This document shows positions 40,136 to 49,200 of a stretch of DNA of 53,402 nucleotides, in pieces. The stretch lies in the NCBI GenBank assembly GCA_024742575.1, contig JANSYF010000017.1:1-53402 (forward strand), in the 5' to 3' direction. The stretch comes from Paracoccaceae bacterium. Its GTDB lineage: Bacteria > Pseudomonadota > Alphaproteobacteria > Rhodobacterales > Rhodobacteraceae. The notes below the pieces were generated by a model. It saw nothing but the letters and a program-made list of their open reading frames with translations. It was not told where the DNA came from and made no database searches. The stretch's first letter is position 1. Every line of letters begins with the position of its first letter. Made by a program: the position numbers and the translations under genes.

Positions 40136-41482
40136 ATGACAGACACGCTTGATGACCTGACGCAAAGCCTGTTGCAGCGCGCCAAAGAGGCTGGAGCCGA
40201 TTCTGCCGATGTGCTGGCCGTCCGGGGCAATTCAATTTCGATTGATGTACGCAACGGAGTGCTGGAACAGGCCGAACGCTCTGAGTCCACAGATATTGGC
40301 TTGCGTGTTCTTGTCGGTCAGCGGGTTGCCAACGTGTCATCCTCGGACGTGCGGGCAGACAGCCTTGCGGTTATGGCAGAACGCGCTGTGGCAATGGCAC
40401 GAGAAGCGCCAGAAGACCCTTATGTCGGGCTGGCTGATCCGAGCCAGCTGTCCAAAAACCGTAAGTCAGACTGGCTTGAATTGTACGATCCAACGCCAGA
40501 GCCGTCCCCGGCCGAGCTAGAGCAGAATGCGCGCGATGCAGAGGCGGCCGCGCTGGCCGTGGACGGCATCACGCAGGTGTCGGCATCGTCTGCCGGATAC
40601 GGATCGCAAGAGGTCTATCTTGCTGCAAGTAATGGCTTTTCCGGTGGCTACCATCGCACGTCGCGATCCACATCCTGTGTGGCCATCGCCGGTACTGGCA
40701 CCGGCATGGAGCGGGATTACGACGGGGATCAGCGGATATTCCAAAGCGATCTTAGGTCACCAGCCGAAATCGGACGAACCGCGGCGGAGCGCACGCTGGA
40801 ACGGATGAATCCGCGCAAACCCAAGACGGGGGCATACCCTGTGCTGTTCGATGAGCGGATTTCGTCATCTTTGATCGGACATCTACTGATGGCGATCAAT
40901 GGTGCTGCGATTGCGCGACGGTCGTCTTGGGCATTGGACTTGCTGGGAAAAGAGATTCTTCCACAAGGGCTTAGCCTGACCGAAGACCCACATCGCGTGC
41001 GGGTCGGCGGGTCGCGACCGTTCGATGCCGAGGGTCTGGCGACGCAAAAGCGCGATATCGTTAAAGACGGGGTTTTGACAGGTTGGACGCTTGATCTGGC
41101 GACAGCGCGGAAACTTGGCCTTGAATCGACCGCAGGTGCAGCGCGTGGGACAACGGGCGGGCCGTCACCCAGCGTGTCAAATGTCGCGCTGACCCAAGGG
41201 GTTATGGACCGCGCGGGATTGATCAAAGAGATGGGAACCGGGTTGGTTGTAACATCGATGATCGGCTCGACCATCAACCCCAATACCGGTGACTATTCGC
41301 GTGGGGCGGCAGGATTCTGGGTCGAGAATGGCGAGCTGGCTTATCCAGTCAGCGGTGTGACGATAGCTGGTAACCTTATCGAAATGCTTAAGAAAATCAC
41401 ACCCGCAGACGATGCGCGCCCATGGCTTAGCCGGGTGGTGCCTTCATTGCTTGTGGAAGGTTTGACACTTGCCGGAGAGTGA
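40136..41482 (+). CDS. pmbA: TldE/PmbA family protein
   Basis: This 448-residue protein belongs to the TldD/TldE family. In E. coli TldD and TldE form a protease that processes microcin B17 and the CcdA antitoxin; TldE (PmbA) lacks the zinc motif, and none is visible here. Conserved pieces are RSSWALDLLGKEI, VRVGGSRPFDAEGLATQKRDIV, and GLVVTSMIGSTINPNTGDYSRGAAGFWVENGE. GGAGG lies before the ATG at 40136. The partner tldD is not in the window. The end overlaps the CysQ-like gene by 14 bases. Confidence 0.92.
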   Translation: MTDTLDDLTQSLLQRAKEAGADSADVLAVRGNSISIDVRNGVLEQAERSESTDIGLRVLVGQRVANVSSSDVRADSLAVMAERAVAMAREAPEDPYVGLADPSQLSKNRKSDWLELYDPTPEPSPAELEQNARDAEAAALAVDGITQVSASSAGYGSQEVYLAASNGFSGGYHRTSRSTSCVAIAGTGTGMERDYDGDQRIFQSDLRSPAEIGRTAAERTLERMNPRKPKTGAYPVLFDERISSSLIGHLLMAINGAAIARRSSWALDLLGKEILPQGLSLTEDPHRVRVGGSRPFDAEGLATQKRDIVKDGVLTGWTLDLATARKLGLESTAGAARGTTGGPSPSVSNVALTQGVMDRAGLIKEMGTGLVVTSMIGSTINPNTGDYSRGAAGFWVENGELAYPVSGVTIAGNLIEMLKKITPADDARPWLSRVVPSLLVEGLTLAGE

Positions 41483-42251
41483 CCTTGACCTCTTGATCGA
41501 CGCTGCGCGACAAGCAGGAGAGATCGCCCTTTACTACAAGGCTAAGGGTCTGGAAGTAGAGCATAAACCGGACGACGCCGGGCCAGTGACACAAGCGGAT
41601 TTCGCGGTCGACAATGCGCTGCGAGAAACGTTGACTGCTGCGCGATCTGACTATGGCTGGCTTAGCGAAGAGACCCGCGACACACCGGATCGGTTAGACA
41701 AAAACCGGGTGTTCATCGTCGATCCAATTGACGGAACCCGCAGTTTTGTTAATGGCGAAACCACTTGGGCGCATTCTCTGGCGGTTGTCGATCAGGGGGT
41801 CGTCACACAGGGTGTCGTTTACCTTCCGGAAATGGATTTACTTTATTCCGCTGACAGGGCGCAGGGCGCGTTCTGCAACGGAGATCAGCTAAGTGTTTCT
41901 GATATCAATGATATTCACGCTGCCCGTATTCTGGCGACCAAGCCGAACATGGATCAAAAGCATTGGCGTGACAGCGTGCCTGGCTTCGCTCGGTCGCATC
42001 GACCATCCTTGGCCTATCGCCTGTGTCTGGTGGCACAAGGGCGCTATGATGCGATGTTAACGTTCAGACCAAGCTGGGAATGGGACATCGCTGCGGGTGC
42101 GCTGATCCTGTCGGAAGCCGGGGCAATTGTGACAGATCGCGCTGGTGAAGCACTGCGGTTCAACAATGTGGTGCCACAGACGGCTGGTATCCTTGGCGCT
42201 GGTGCGGCGTTGCACGGGCAAATCGCAGAACGGCTCGTCTATACCAATTGA
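41469..42251 (+). CDS. 3'(2'),5'-bisphosphate nucleotidase CysQ / inositol monophosphatase family
   Basis: This 260-residue Mg-dependent phosphatase has all family motifs: WLSEE (metal), DPIDGTRSF (metal and nucleophilic water), and WEWDIAAGALILSEAG. Adjacent sequence and length suit CysQ, which recycles the 3'-phosphoadenosine 5'-phosphate left by sulfate assimilation, but the family also includes inositol and other sugar phosphatases, so the exact substrate is open. The TTG at 41469 overlaps the pmbA end by 14 bases, implying coupled translation. No alternative ATG or GTG is available before the first conserved helix. Confidence 0.82.
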   Translation: MPESDLDLLIDAARQAGEIALYYKAKGLEVEHKPDDAGPVTQADFAVDNALRETLTAARSDYGWLSEETRDTPDRLDKNRVFIVDPIDGTRSFVNGETTWAHSLAVVDQGVVTQGVVYLPEMDLLYSADRAQGAFCNGDQLSVSDINDIHAARILATKPNMDQKHWRDSVPGFARSHRPSLAYRLCLVAQGRYDAMLTFRPSWEWDIAAGALILSEAGAIVTDRAGEALRFNNVVPQTAGILGAGAALHGQIAERLVYTN

Positions 42252-42579
42252 AACGCGCGTTTTGTACGGTTCAACCCAGGCTTCGGTACGGTTGGGTATG
42301 TTACGCAGCTTGAAATACCACAATGGAGTGTGCTGTCGTCCACGAAGCCAGCCCCTGTGCGCAATAGCTTTCCGAACTGTACGAGTTTCATAGCTGAATT
42401 GTACGGTTGGTCCGTACGGTTGCCCAATTTGGAGGGCAATTGGTGAGAAAAAGAACCAATTCCGCATTTGGGTTCCATCATTCGCGATCATCGCAAAGCA
42501 GTGATCGGAAGAAACGGCGCGAAAACCAGTAAAACAGCATCTGTTGCAACTGGGCGATTTGGGCGGTCTTTTTCGTCGG
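42252..42579. other. 328-base convergent intergenic stretch with repeats
   Basis: It lies between the ends of two convergent genes. It holds a GTACGGTT repeat cluster (42264-42421) and small dyads such as CGATCA/TGATCG (near 42485-42510). Open frames on the minus strand show no ribosome-binding site and no recognisable protein, and I see no clear T-tailed terminator for either flanking gene. Confidence 0.5.
42264..42421. repeat. GTACGGTT repeat cluster
   Basis: Four exact copies of GTACGGTT lie in the same orientation at 42264, 42286, 42401 and 42414, with a variant GTACGAGTT at 42379. The last pair is 13 bases apart and the first pair 22. Several copies extend into a near-palindrome around GTAC (CCGTACGG at 42413-42420). 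Its density within 160 bases suggests a multi-site binding region or a decayed repeat. The binding factor is unknown. Confidence 0.55.
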
Positions 42580-43314
42580 TCAGAGTACCTCGATCACGTC
42601 CTTGTCGATGGCAAGCATGTAACCCCGGCGGGCGATGTTCTTGATCAACAATTCACTGACCAACTGGTTTCCCAAGCCGTCGCGCAGGCGTTTGATGCGA
42701 GTCGCGCCCGCCGCTTCGTCGCAATCGGATTCCGTGCGGCCCGAGATTATCGCTTCGATCTGGGCACCTGACAGCAATTCGTCGTCAAGACGCGCCTCGG
42801 CCAGGATCGAAATGGTTTCAATCATCGCATCGGTGAGCTTGAAACCCATAGTGTTCAAATAGACGGTGTTTTCCTCGCGGCTGACGATCAGGGAACTAAC
42901 CTGAATGCCGGACCGTTCAATCTGCGCCATGCGGCGGTTGATCACGACCAGCATCACCAGAAAGACCAAGGCGGCGATCAACATGGCGGTGGCGAAAACG
43001 AGCAACACGAAGATCGTCGTGCGATAACCCGCCAGCGTGTCGGAAAAGGCGGTGCCGGATTGTGCAAGGATCTCGAGTAGTTTGACTTCGGCCTGCGAGG
43101 TCAGATCGTCGTTTTCGATGAAGATCTGTTCGACCCGGGAATTGAACGCATTGGCGTCGGGCAGTGTCAGCACAAGGAATACGCCCGCAAGCACCAAGAG
43201 CGCGACGATCACGCTGATGCCAAAAATCACGAGCCGAGCGCCTGAACGGCGCGCGTCAGTAACGGAGGAAGTTGGTTCCGGCACTGTCTTTCCTTTCGGC
43301 AAGCCCGTTTTCAT
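42580..43314 (-). CDS. Membrane-anchored winged-helix protein
   Basis: This 244-residue protein has two transmembrane helices (about 29-51 and 101-125) enclosing a periplasmic loop of about 50 residues. A cytoplasmic C-terminal domain (about 145-244) resembles the OmpR/PhoB-type winged helix: VYLNTMGFKLTDAMIETISILAEARLDDELLSGAQIEAII, and finally RIKRLRDGLGNQLVSELLIKNIARRGYML. ToxR and CadC have the opposite order, with the DNA-binding domain N-terminal. The start MKTGLPKGK at 43314 overlaps the end of the next upstream gene by 59 bases; an internal methionine is not available before helix 1. Its target and signal are unknown. Confidence 0.7.
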   Translation of the reverse strand: MKTGLPKGKTVPEPTSSVTDARRSGARLVIFGISVIVALLVLAGVFLVLTLPDANAFNSRVEQIFIENDDLTSQAEVKLLEILAQSGTAFSDTLAGYRTTIFVLLVFATAMLIAALVFLVMLVVINRRMAQIERSGIQVSSLIVSREENTVYLNTMGFKLTDAMIETISILAEARLDDELLSGAQIEAIISGRTESDCDEAAGATRIKRLRDGLGNQLVSELLIKNIARRGYMLAIDKDVIEVL

Positions 43315-43540
43315 CAAAAACCGAGACCACATTGAGCAAGGTCCAGCCCGCCAGTGCAAGGCGGTTCTGCAATTGCTGTTCAGCAGAGGCTGGCGTGCAA
43401 GGGTCGGAGATCTTGGCCACACCATAGTGCAGCCGAAGGGGGGCATCCTGTTTCGCCTTGTAATCAGCATAACACGCGGCCTGTGCGGCAGCGGGCATAC
43501 TGAGCGCGGCAAGGAGCAGAAGAGGCAATGCGTGTTTCAT
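43256..43540 (-). CDS. Small secreted protein, C-terminal FLRY
   Basis: This 94-residue protein has a signal peptide (MKHALPLLLLAALSMPAAAQA) and a mature part of about 73 residues. Features are ACYADYKAKQDAPLRLHYGV, ISDPCTPASAEQQLQNRLALAGWTLLNV, and a final AGTNFLRY. Two cysteines may form a disulfide. The tight composition and the WTLLNVVSVFDENGL block suggest a real, conserved family of Rhodobacteraceae, which I cannot name. The ATG at 43540 is preferred to longer frames lacking a ribosome-binding site. It lies upstream of and overlaps the winged-helix gene, so the two are probably one operon. Confidence 0.72.
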   Translation of the reverse strand: MKHALPLLLLAALSMPAAAQAACYADYKAKQDAPLRLHYGVAKISDPCTPASAEQQLQNRLALAGWTLLNVVSVFDENGLAERKDSAGTNFLRY

Positions 43541-43727
43541 AGGGCCACCCTGCGACCAAGCCCCGCGAAATTCAATAACGACCGCACGGTTATTGGATAA
43601 CGCGGAGGCGATATTGCCTGACTTTGCGAAGCGGCCCGAGATGGATGTCACAGGCCGAGGGTCACATCGCCCCCTGCCCCCGACCACGCCACCTCTGGCT
43701 TAACCGACTGGGAAAGGAACCCGTACC

Positions 43728-44237
43728 ATGTCACGCAAATTCATCGCAGCCGCTCTGGCCATTTCGACGACAATCGCCACAGTTTCAGCCATGCCCGCAC
43801 GGGCCGCTTCGGAAGACGACATCGCCAAGCTTTTGGCAGGGGCCGCGACGATCTTTATCATTGGTAAAGCGATCCAGAATTCCCGCGACGACGACCGCAA
43901 GGATAAGAAAAAAGAAGAGGTCCGGCATTACACACCGGATCACAAACCGCATGTATCAAAACCGCCCGTCTATACCCATAACGCGCCGCTTCCGAAGGTC
44001 GTGCCGCGCGATGTGAAGACACGCCACAACGATGTTCTGCCAGCAAAATGCGTGCGGCGTATCGAGGGTGGTCGTGTTGGTCGCGTGATCATGGGGCGCT
44101 GCCTTGAGCGCAACAATGTCAGCACCCGGTCGCTGCCGAAAGCCTGTCGCATGACAGTCGAGACCCGTCGCGGTGCCACGCGGGCCTATGCCCTGCCGTG
44201 CCTGCGCCATCGCGGATACACACTGACGCGCCACTGA
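43728..44237 (+). CDS. Secreted basic, charged protein of unknown function
   Basis: This 169-residue protein has a signal peptide (MSRKFIAAALAISTTIAT, cut after PARA, about 27), then a helix with a short hydrophobic segment (IAKLLAGAATIFIIGKAI), a very charged linker (RDDDRKDKKKEEVRHY), a histidine/proline-rich middle and a C-terminal domain with four cysteines (LPAKCVRRI, GRCLERNN, LPKACRMTV, LPCLRHRGY). The pattern suggests a periplasmic disulfide-bonded domain on a flexible, possibly membrane-near tether. I do not recognise the family. It is followed by a strong terminator and is probably monocistronic. Confidence 0.75.
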   Translation: MSRKFIAAALAISTTIATVSAMPARAASEDDIAKLLAGAATIFIIGKAIQNSRDDDRKDKKKEEVRHYTPDHKPHVSKPPVYTHNAPLPKVVPRDVKTRHNDVLPAKCVRRIEGGRVGRVIMGRCLERNNVSTRSLPKACRMTVETRRGATRAYALPCLRHRGYTLTRH

Positions 44238-44284
44238 AACGCGCCAGACCAGCGGGAGCCTTGGTCCTTGGTTTCCCGCACCTT

Positions 44285-44319
44285 GCGCGCATGGTGCCCC
44301 CACACCATGCGTGCTTTTT
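44285..44319 (+). terminator. Intrinsic terminator after the secreted basic protein
   Basis: A 12-bp stem (GCGCGCATGGTG / CACCATGCGTGC, one G-U pair) with a CCCCCA loop is followed directly by TTTTT. It ends the 43728-44237 transcript and isolates tamA, which starts 114 bases downstream. Confidence 0.85.
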
Positions 44320-44432
44320 CACGTCGTTCGAGGTCTTGCCGGGAAAGTGACGATTTGATTGCGGAACTCAATTGCACGGTGAGTCGTTCGCCTGTTATGC
44401 TGAATTGAGGCAAAACACGAGGTTTAGGGCAC

Positions 44433-46223
44433 ATGAACCGTCTGACACGCACGATCTTGTGCGCGGTATTTGTAGGCGTTCCCAGCATCGGAGCGGCGCA
44501 AGACCTTGATCTTAATGTGTCAGGTGGCAGCGATGAGTTGCGAAGCGAGCTTAAAGACGCAATGTCGCTTTACGCTTTGGTCGATGCCGAAGACGCCACG
44601 CCGCAGGCGCTGATCGCCGCCGCGCAGGCCGATTATGGGCGCATCGTGGCCGCGCTGTATGGTGGCGGGCGGTTTTCACCGGTAGTTTCGATCAAAGTTG
44701 ACGGGCGCGAAGCGGCAGGGATTTCACCGTTCGAAGCGCCGGGGTCCATCACCAAAATCCTGATTGAAGTCGATCCCGGCCCCCGGTTTCGGTATGGCCA
44801 AGCCGAGATCGCGCCTTTGGCAGACGGCACCGAGATACCTGAGACGTTTCGCGTCGGGGAACGGGCTGCAACCGCACCAATTCGAGACGCCGTTTCGGCG
44901 GGCATCACAGGTTGGCGCACTGTTGGACATGCCAAAGCCCGACTGGCCGAACAGCAGATTGTTGCGGATCACCCTAATCGAGAACTGGATGTGCGACTGC
45001 GGCTTGCACCGGGACCGCAATTGCGGTTCGGCGAAGTGATTGTGACGGGCAATGATCGGGTGCGCCGCACGCGTATTCGTGAAATTGCCGGATTGCCAGA
45101 GGGTGAGGTGTTCAATCCGGACGAGATTGAAGAGGCCGAGCGCCGACTGCGTCAAACTGGCGTGTTCAGTTCGGTTGCTGTGTCCGAAGCCGAGACACCA
45201 AACGCGGATGGGACGCTGGATCTTGCCCTACAGGTGGCGGAACAAAAGCCGCGGCGGTTCGGCTTTGGTGCTGAGGTATCAACGCAGGAAGGTGGTAAGC
45301 TTAGCGCGTTCTGGTTGCATCGCAATTTGTTTCAAGGTGCTGAACGGTTGCGGGTCGAGGGCGAGGTGTCGGGGATCGGAACCGATACCGACGACATGGA
45401 TTACGCGCTGACCTTAACCTATGGGCGGCCCGCGACCTTTACACCCGACACCGAATTTTACCTGACAGCCGGGATAGAGCAGCTAAACGAGCCAGGTTTC
45501 AGGAGCAACCAAGCGGGGATTTTGGCCGGGCTATCACATCGGTTTTCAGATCAATTGAGTGGGTCCTTCGGGCTGGGATATCGTTACCTTGATACGGAAG
45601 ACGCCTTTGGTGAACGGGAATTCCAGTTGCTTCTTGCCACGGTTGGAGCGACCTATGACACGCGAAACAATACGTTGAACCCGACAGGTGGGTATTACCT
45701 GACCGCAACAGGCACGCCCTTCCTAGGGCTTGACGAGACCGAAAGCGGAATGCGGCTCACTTCGGATGCGCGGGCTTATTTCGGATTTGGGGCCGACGAT
45801 CGGTTCGTTTTGGCAGGCAGGGCACAGATTGGGTCGGTCTGGGGACCGAGCCTAGAAGATACGGTGCCGGACTATCTATTTTACTCTGGCGGTGGCGGCA
45901 CGGTGCGTGGGGTGCCGTATCAATCTTTGGGTGTGACGCTGGACAATGACGAGTTTACCGGGGGCCAAAGCTTTGCCGCTGTCTCTGCCGAATTGCGGGC
46001 TACTGTGCGCGACAATATCGGGCTGGTCGGGTTTTACGATGTAGGCATGATCACCGAGGAGAGCGGATTTTCCGGGGATAGTGATTGGCACGCCGGGGCC
46101 GGATTTGGCCTGCGCTACAATACCGGGATCGGCCCCATTCGGGTCGATATAGCGACGCCTGTGACCGGGGACGGTGCGGGCAAGGATTACGAACTTTACA
46201 TCGGCATTGGTCAGGCGTTCTGA
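44433..46223 (+). CDS. tamA: Outer membrane translocation/assembly protein TamA
   Basis: This 596-residue Omp85-family protein has a signal peptide (LTRTILCAVFVGVPSIGAAQ), three POTRA domains (about 30-270, the last with RLRQTGVFSSVAVSEAE) and a 16-strand beta barrel (about 275-596) ending in IGQAF, the terminal phenylalanine required for barrel assembly. With TamB it spans the envelope and helps insert some outer-membrane proteins and move phospholipids. BamA would be longer with five POTRA domains, so TamA fits better. tamB starts 1 base after the stop. Confidence 0.92.
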   Translation: MNRLTRTILCAVFVGVPSIGAAQDLDLNVSGGSDELRSELKDAMSLYALVDAEDATPQALIAAAQADYGRIVAALYGGGRFSPVVSIKVDGREAAGISPFEAPGSITKILIEVDPGPRFRYGQAEIAPLADGTEIPETFRVGERAATAPIRDAVSAGITGWRTVGHAKARLAEQQIVADHPNRELDVRLRLAPGPQLRFGEVIVTGNDRVRRTRIREIAGLPEGEVFNPDEIEEAERRLRQTGVFSSVAVSEAETPNADGTLDLALQVAEQKPRRFGFGAEVSTQEGGKLSAFWLHRNLFQGAERLRVEGEVSGIGTDTDDMDYALTLTYGRPATFTPDTEFYLTAGIEQLNEPGFRSNQAGILAGLSHRFSDQLSGSFGLGYRYLDTEDAFGEREFQLLLATVGATYDTRNNTLNPTGGYYLTATGTPFLGLDETESGMRLTSDARAYFGFGADDRFVLAGRAQIGSVWGPSLEDTVPDYLFYSGGGGTVRGVPYQSLGVTLDNDEFTGGQSFAAVSAELRATVRDNIGLVGFYDVGMITEESGFSGDSDWHAGAGFGLRYNTGIGPIRVDIATPVTGDGAGKDYELYIGIGQAF

Positions 46224-46224
46224 T

Positions 46225-49200
46225 ATGCGTTTCATCGCGACCCTTCTTGTCTTTCTGTTCTGGCCGTTGGTCAGTTTTGCACAGAATAGCGACGACGATC
46301 CCGGCTATCTGGCGGGCCTGTTGCAGGACGCGTTGTCGGGCGCAGGGCGCGATGTGCGCATTCGGGGATTCCAAGGGGCGCTGTCGAGCGAAGCATCCAT
46401 TGAGTCGCTGGTGATCACGGACGATCAGGGCGAATGGTTCCGGGCGGAAAACATCGTTCTTGACTGGCGACGCGCGGCACTGTTGCGGGGCATCGTCGAT
46501 GTGACTTCTTTCACGGCAGAGCGCGTTGTCGTTTCGCGCGCACCAGATGCCGGACCCGATGTGCCCAGCGCAGAGGCAGAACCGTTCTCGTTTCCAGAGC
46601 TTCCGGTCGAAGTGCTGATCGAAGCATTCGAGGTACGCTCACTTGAACTGGGTGCGTCCCTGTTAGGGGAAGCGGCGGAATTCACAATTGCGGGGTCGGC
46701 TGACCTTGATGGCAGCGGGTTGGACCTGACGCTAAATCTTGATCGGACGGATGGCAAAGCGGCGCAGATCGCGCTGGATGCCAGCTTCAACCCATCTTCA
46801 CGGGCCTTGGCGATTGATCTTACCGCCCAGGAAGAGGCTGGCGGATTGGTAGCGACGCTTGCCCAAATCCCCGGTGCGCCCGCTGTTGCACTGACCATAC
46901 AGGGCGACGGGTTGATCGACGATTTTGTGGCAGACATCGCGTTGTCGACGGATGGCGCGCCACGGGTCACGGGGACGGTCGAAGTGCTTGCGCCGCAAGA
47001 AACCGGGGGCTTCGACGTTCGCGTTGATATTACCGGCGATCCGACACCGCTGCTGACCGAAAACGTCCGCGATTTCTTTGGCACCGATATCGCGCTTCGG
47101 GCGCGGATTGTAGGGGATGCCGCGGGCCGGATCGAGTTGCCGGATTTCGACCTGACGGCCAACACCCTATCGATGACCGGGAGCGCAACGATTTCCGAAA
47201 CCGGATGGCCCGAGGCGCTGGATGCGGAAGGGCGGATTGCAAACCCGAGCGGCGGGTTGGTGGTACTGCCGTTCGGCGGTGGTGAGACACGTGTTCAGTC
47301 CGTGACATTCGATGCAGCGCTGAACGGCGACTTGACCTTTGATGCGCGGGTCGAGGATTTCGAAAACCCAGACGCGACGCTGGGCAATCTGACAATCACC
47401 GGACGTGGAGAGATCGACCAGCGGAGCTTTGCCCAAGATGGAACGCTTGGGCTGGATATCACTTGGGCGGCGAATGACCTGACTTTGACGGATGCCAGTC
47501 TTGCCGACGCGGTAGGCAGCCAATTGTCGGGCGCGGCGCGGGTCGATTACCAAACCGGACAACCGGTTCGCGTGACCGGGATCAAGGCAAATGGCGCGGA
47601 TTACGGGTTGAGTGGGACAGCCACCTGGACTGGATCAGACTCAATGCCACTGGCACTTGATACGCGGTTGGTGGCGGAAAACGTCATCCGCTTTTCGGCT
47701 CTGGCGGGGCGCGACCTTTCGGGCCGGGTGGACATTGCCATCGACGGAACGGTTGGGCCGATTTCGGGCATGGCCGACCTTGTGGTCGATGGAACTACGC
47801 TGGATTTGTCGATCGGGCAGGATATGGCGGACCGGGTGTTGGCGGGTGTCGGTTCTACACGGATCGACGTGCGCCGAGATGAGACCGGGACAACCTTGCG
47901 GTCGGCCCGCGTGGTGACCCCAGCGGCAAGAATCGAAGCGGCGGGAAAAATCACAAGCGACGCAACGACGATGCGGTTTGACGGAGCACTGAGTAACCTT
48001 GACCGGGTCTATCCGGGCGAAGCCGCTGGGAGCGCGGCGATCAACGGCGTGGCGACATTGAGCGGAACGACGCTGCGCAATCTCGATATTACTGCGGATC
48101 TGTCGAACCAATCGCAATCGGTGAGACTGCCCTTTGCGGGTGGCATGCAACTTGACCGCGGGCTGATCAAAATCACCGCGACAGGTGGGCCAAATGGCAA
48201 ATGGGATGCGGATGTCGAAGTGCAGGACCTGCAATCGCCGCAGATCTCGGCCAATCTGCTTGAGATCGTTGGCGCTGGCGGCGTGGCGCAGAGCGCATCC
48301 GGCGGGTTGGTATCGGCTGACGGTACTTTGAAGATCGACGGATCGAATTTGCGGCTTGCCGACGCGCGGTTTGCACAGGCCATCGGACCCAATCCGATTG
48401 CCACTACGACTTTTGATTGGGTGCAAGAGAGTGAACGATTAACCATTCAGGCGCTGCGTCTTCAGACAGGTGCGCTGGATGCTACCGGGTCAGCGCTTAT
48501 CAACCAGACGCTTAGCGCGCCTGACGCACAGTTCACGCTGTCTTTGGAAGCCGACAGCCTTGCGCCTTTGTCGGCGCTGAGCGGGCAGCAGTTGCGTGGA
48601 CGGGCGACAATCGGGGTGAATGGCACCTATCAGGACGGCGGATCTTTTGAAGTGACCGCGACTGGTCAGGGATCCGGACTAGGCATCGGAAACAGCACCA
48701 TCGATCCACTGCTTGCAGGTGTGACACGTTTTGACATTGCCGCGCGCGCCGAGAATGGCGCATTGCAACAGGTGTCGGCAGAGGTTCAAAATCCGGAGTT
48801 CACTGCACAGGTCAGCGGGCCATTGAGCAATCTCAACATCGACGCGCGGCTGGCGAATGTCGGCCTGATTGCACCGGATTTTCAGGGACCGCTGGTGGTT
48901 GACGGAACCGTTGGCCAGCAAACCGGCGGGTATCTTGTGGATGTCGATCTTGACGGTCCCGGCGGCACCACGTTGGCGGTGGATGGGCGTGTCGCCACGG
49001 GTGGGACGGCCAATCTTTCGATCAATGGCGCAGCCCCGTTGGGGTTGGCCAATGTGTTCATTTCACCACGCCGGTTGAACGGTCAGGCGCGGCTGGATTT
49101 GCGGGTATCGGGTCCGTTAGCAGTATCGAGCCTATCGGGCACGATCACGCCACAGGGCGCAGAGTTCAGCGCGCCAACGCTCGGGATAATCCTGACGCCG

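Noticed and set aside
42057..42491. Minus-strand open frame covering the repeat cluster and the end of the CysQ-like gene
   Set aside because: It overlaps a firm gene for most of its length and has no ribosome-binding site or family resemblance.
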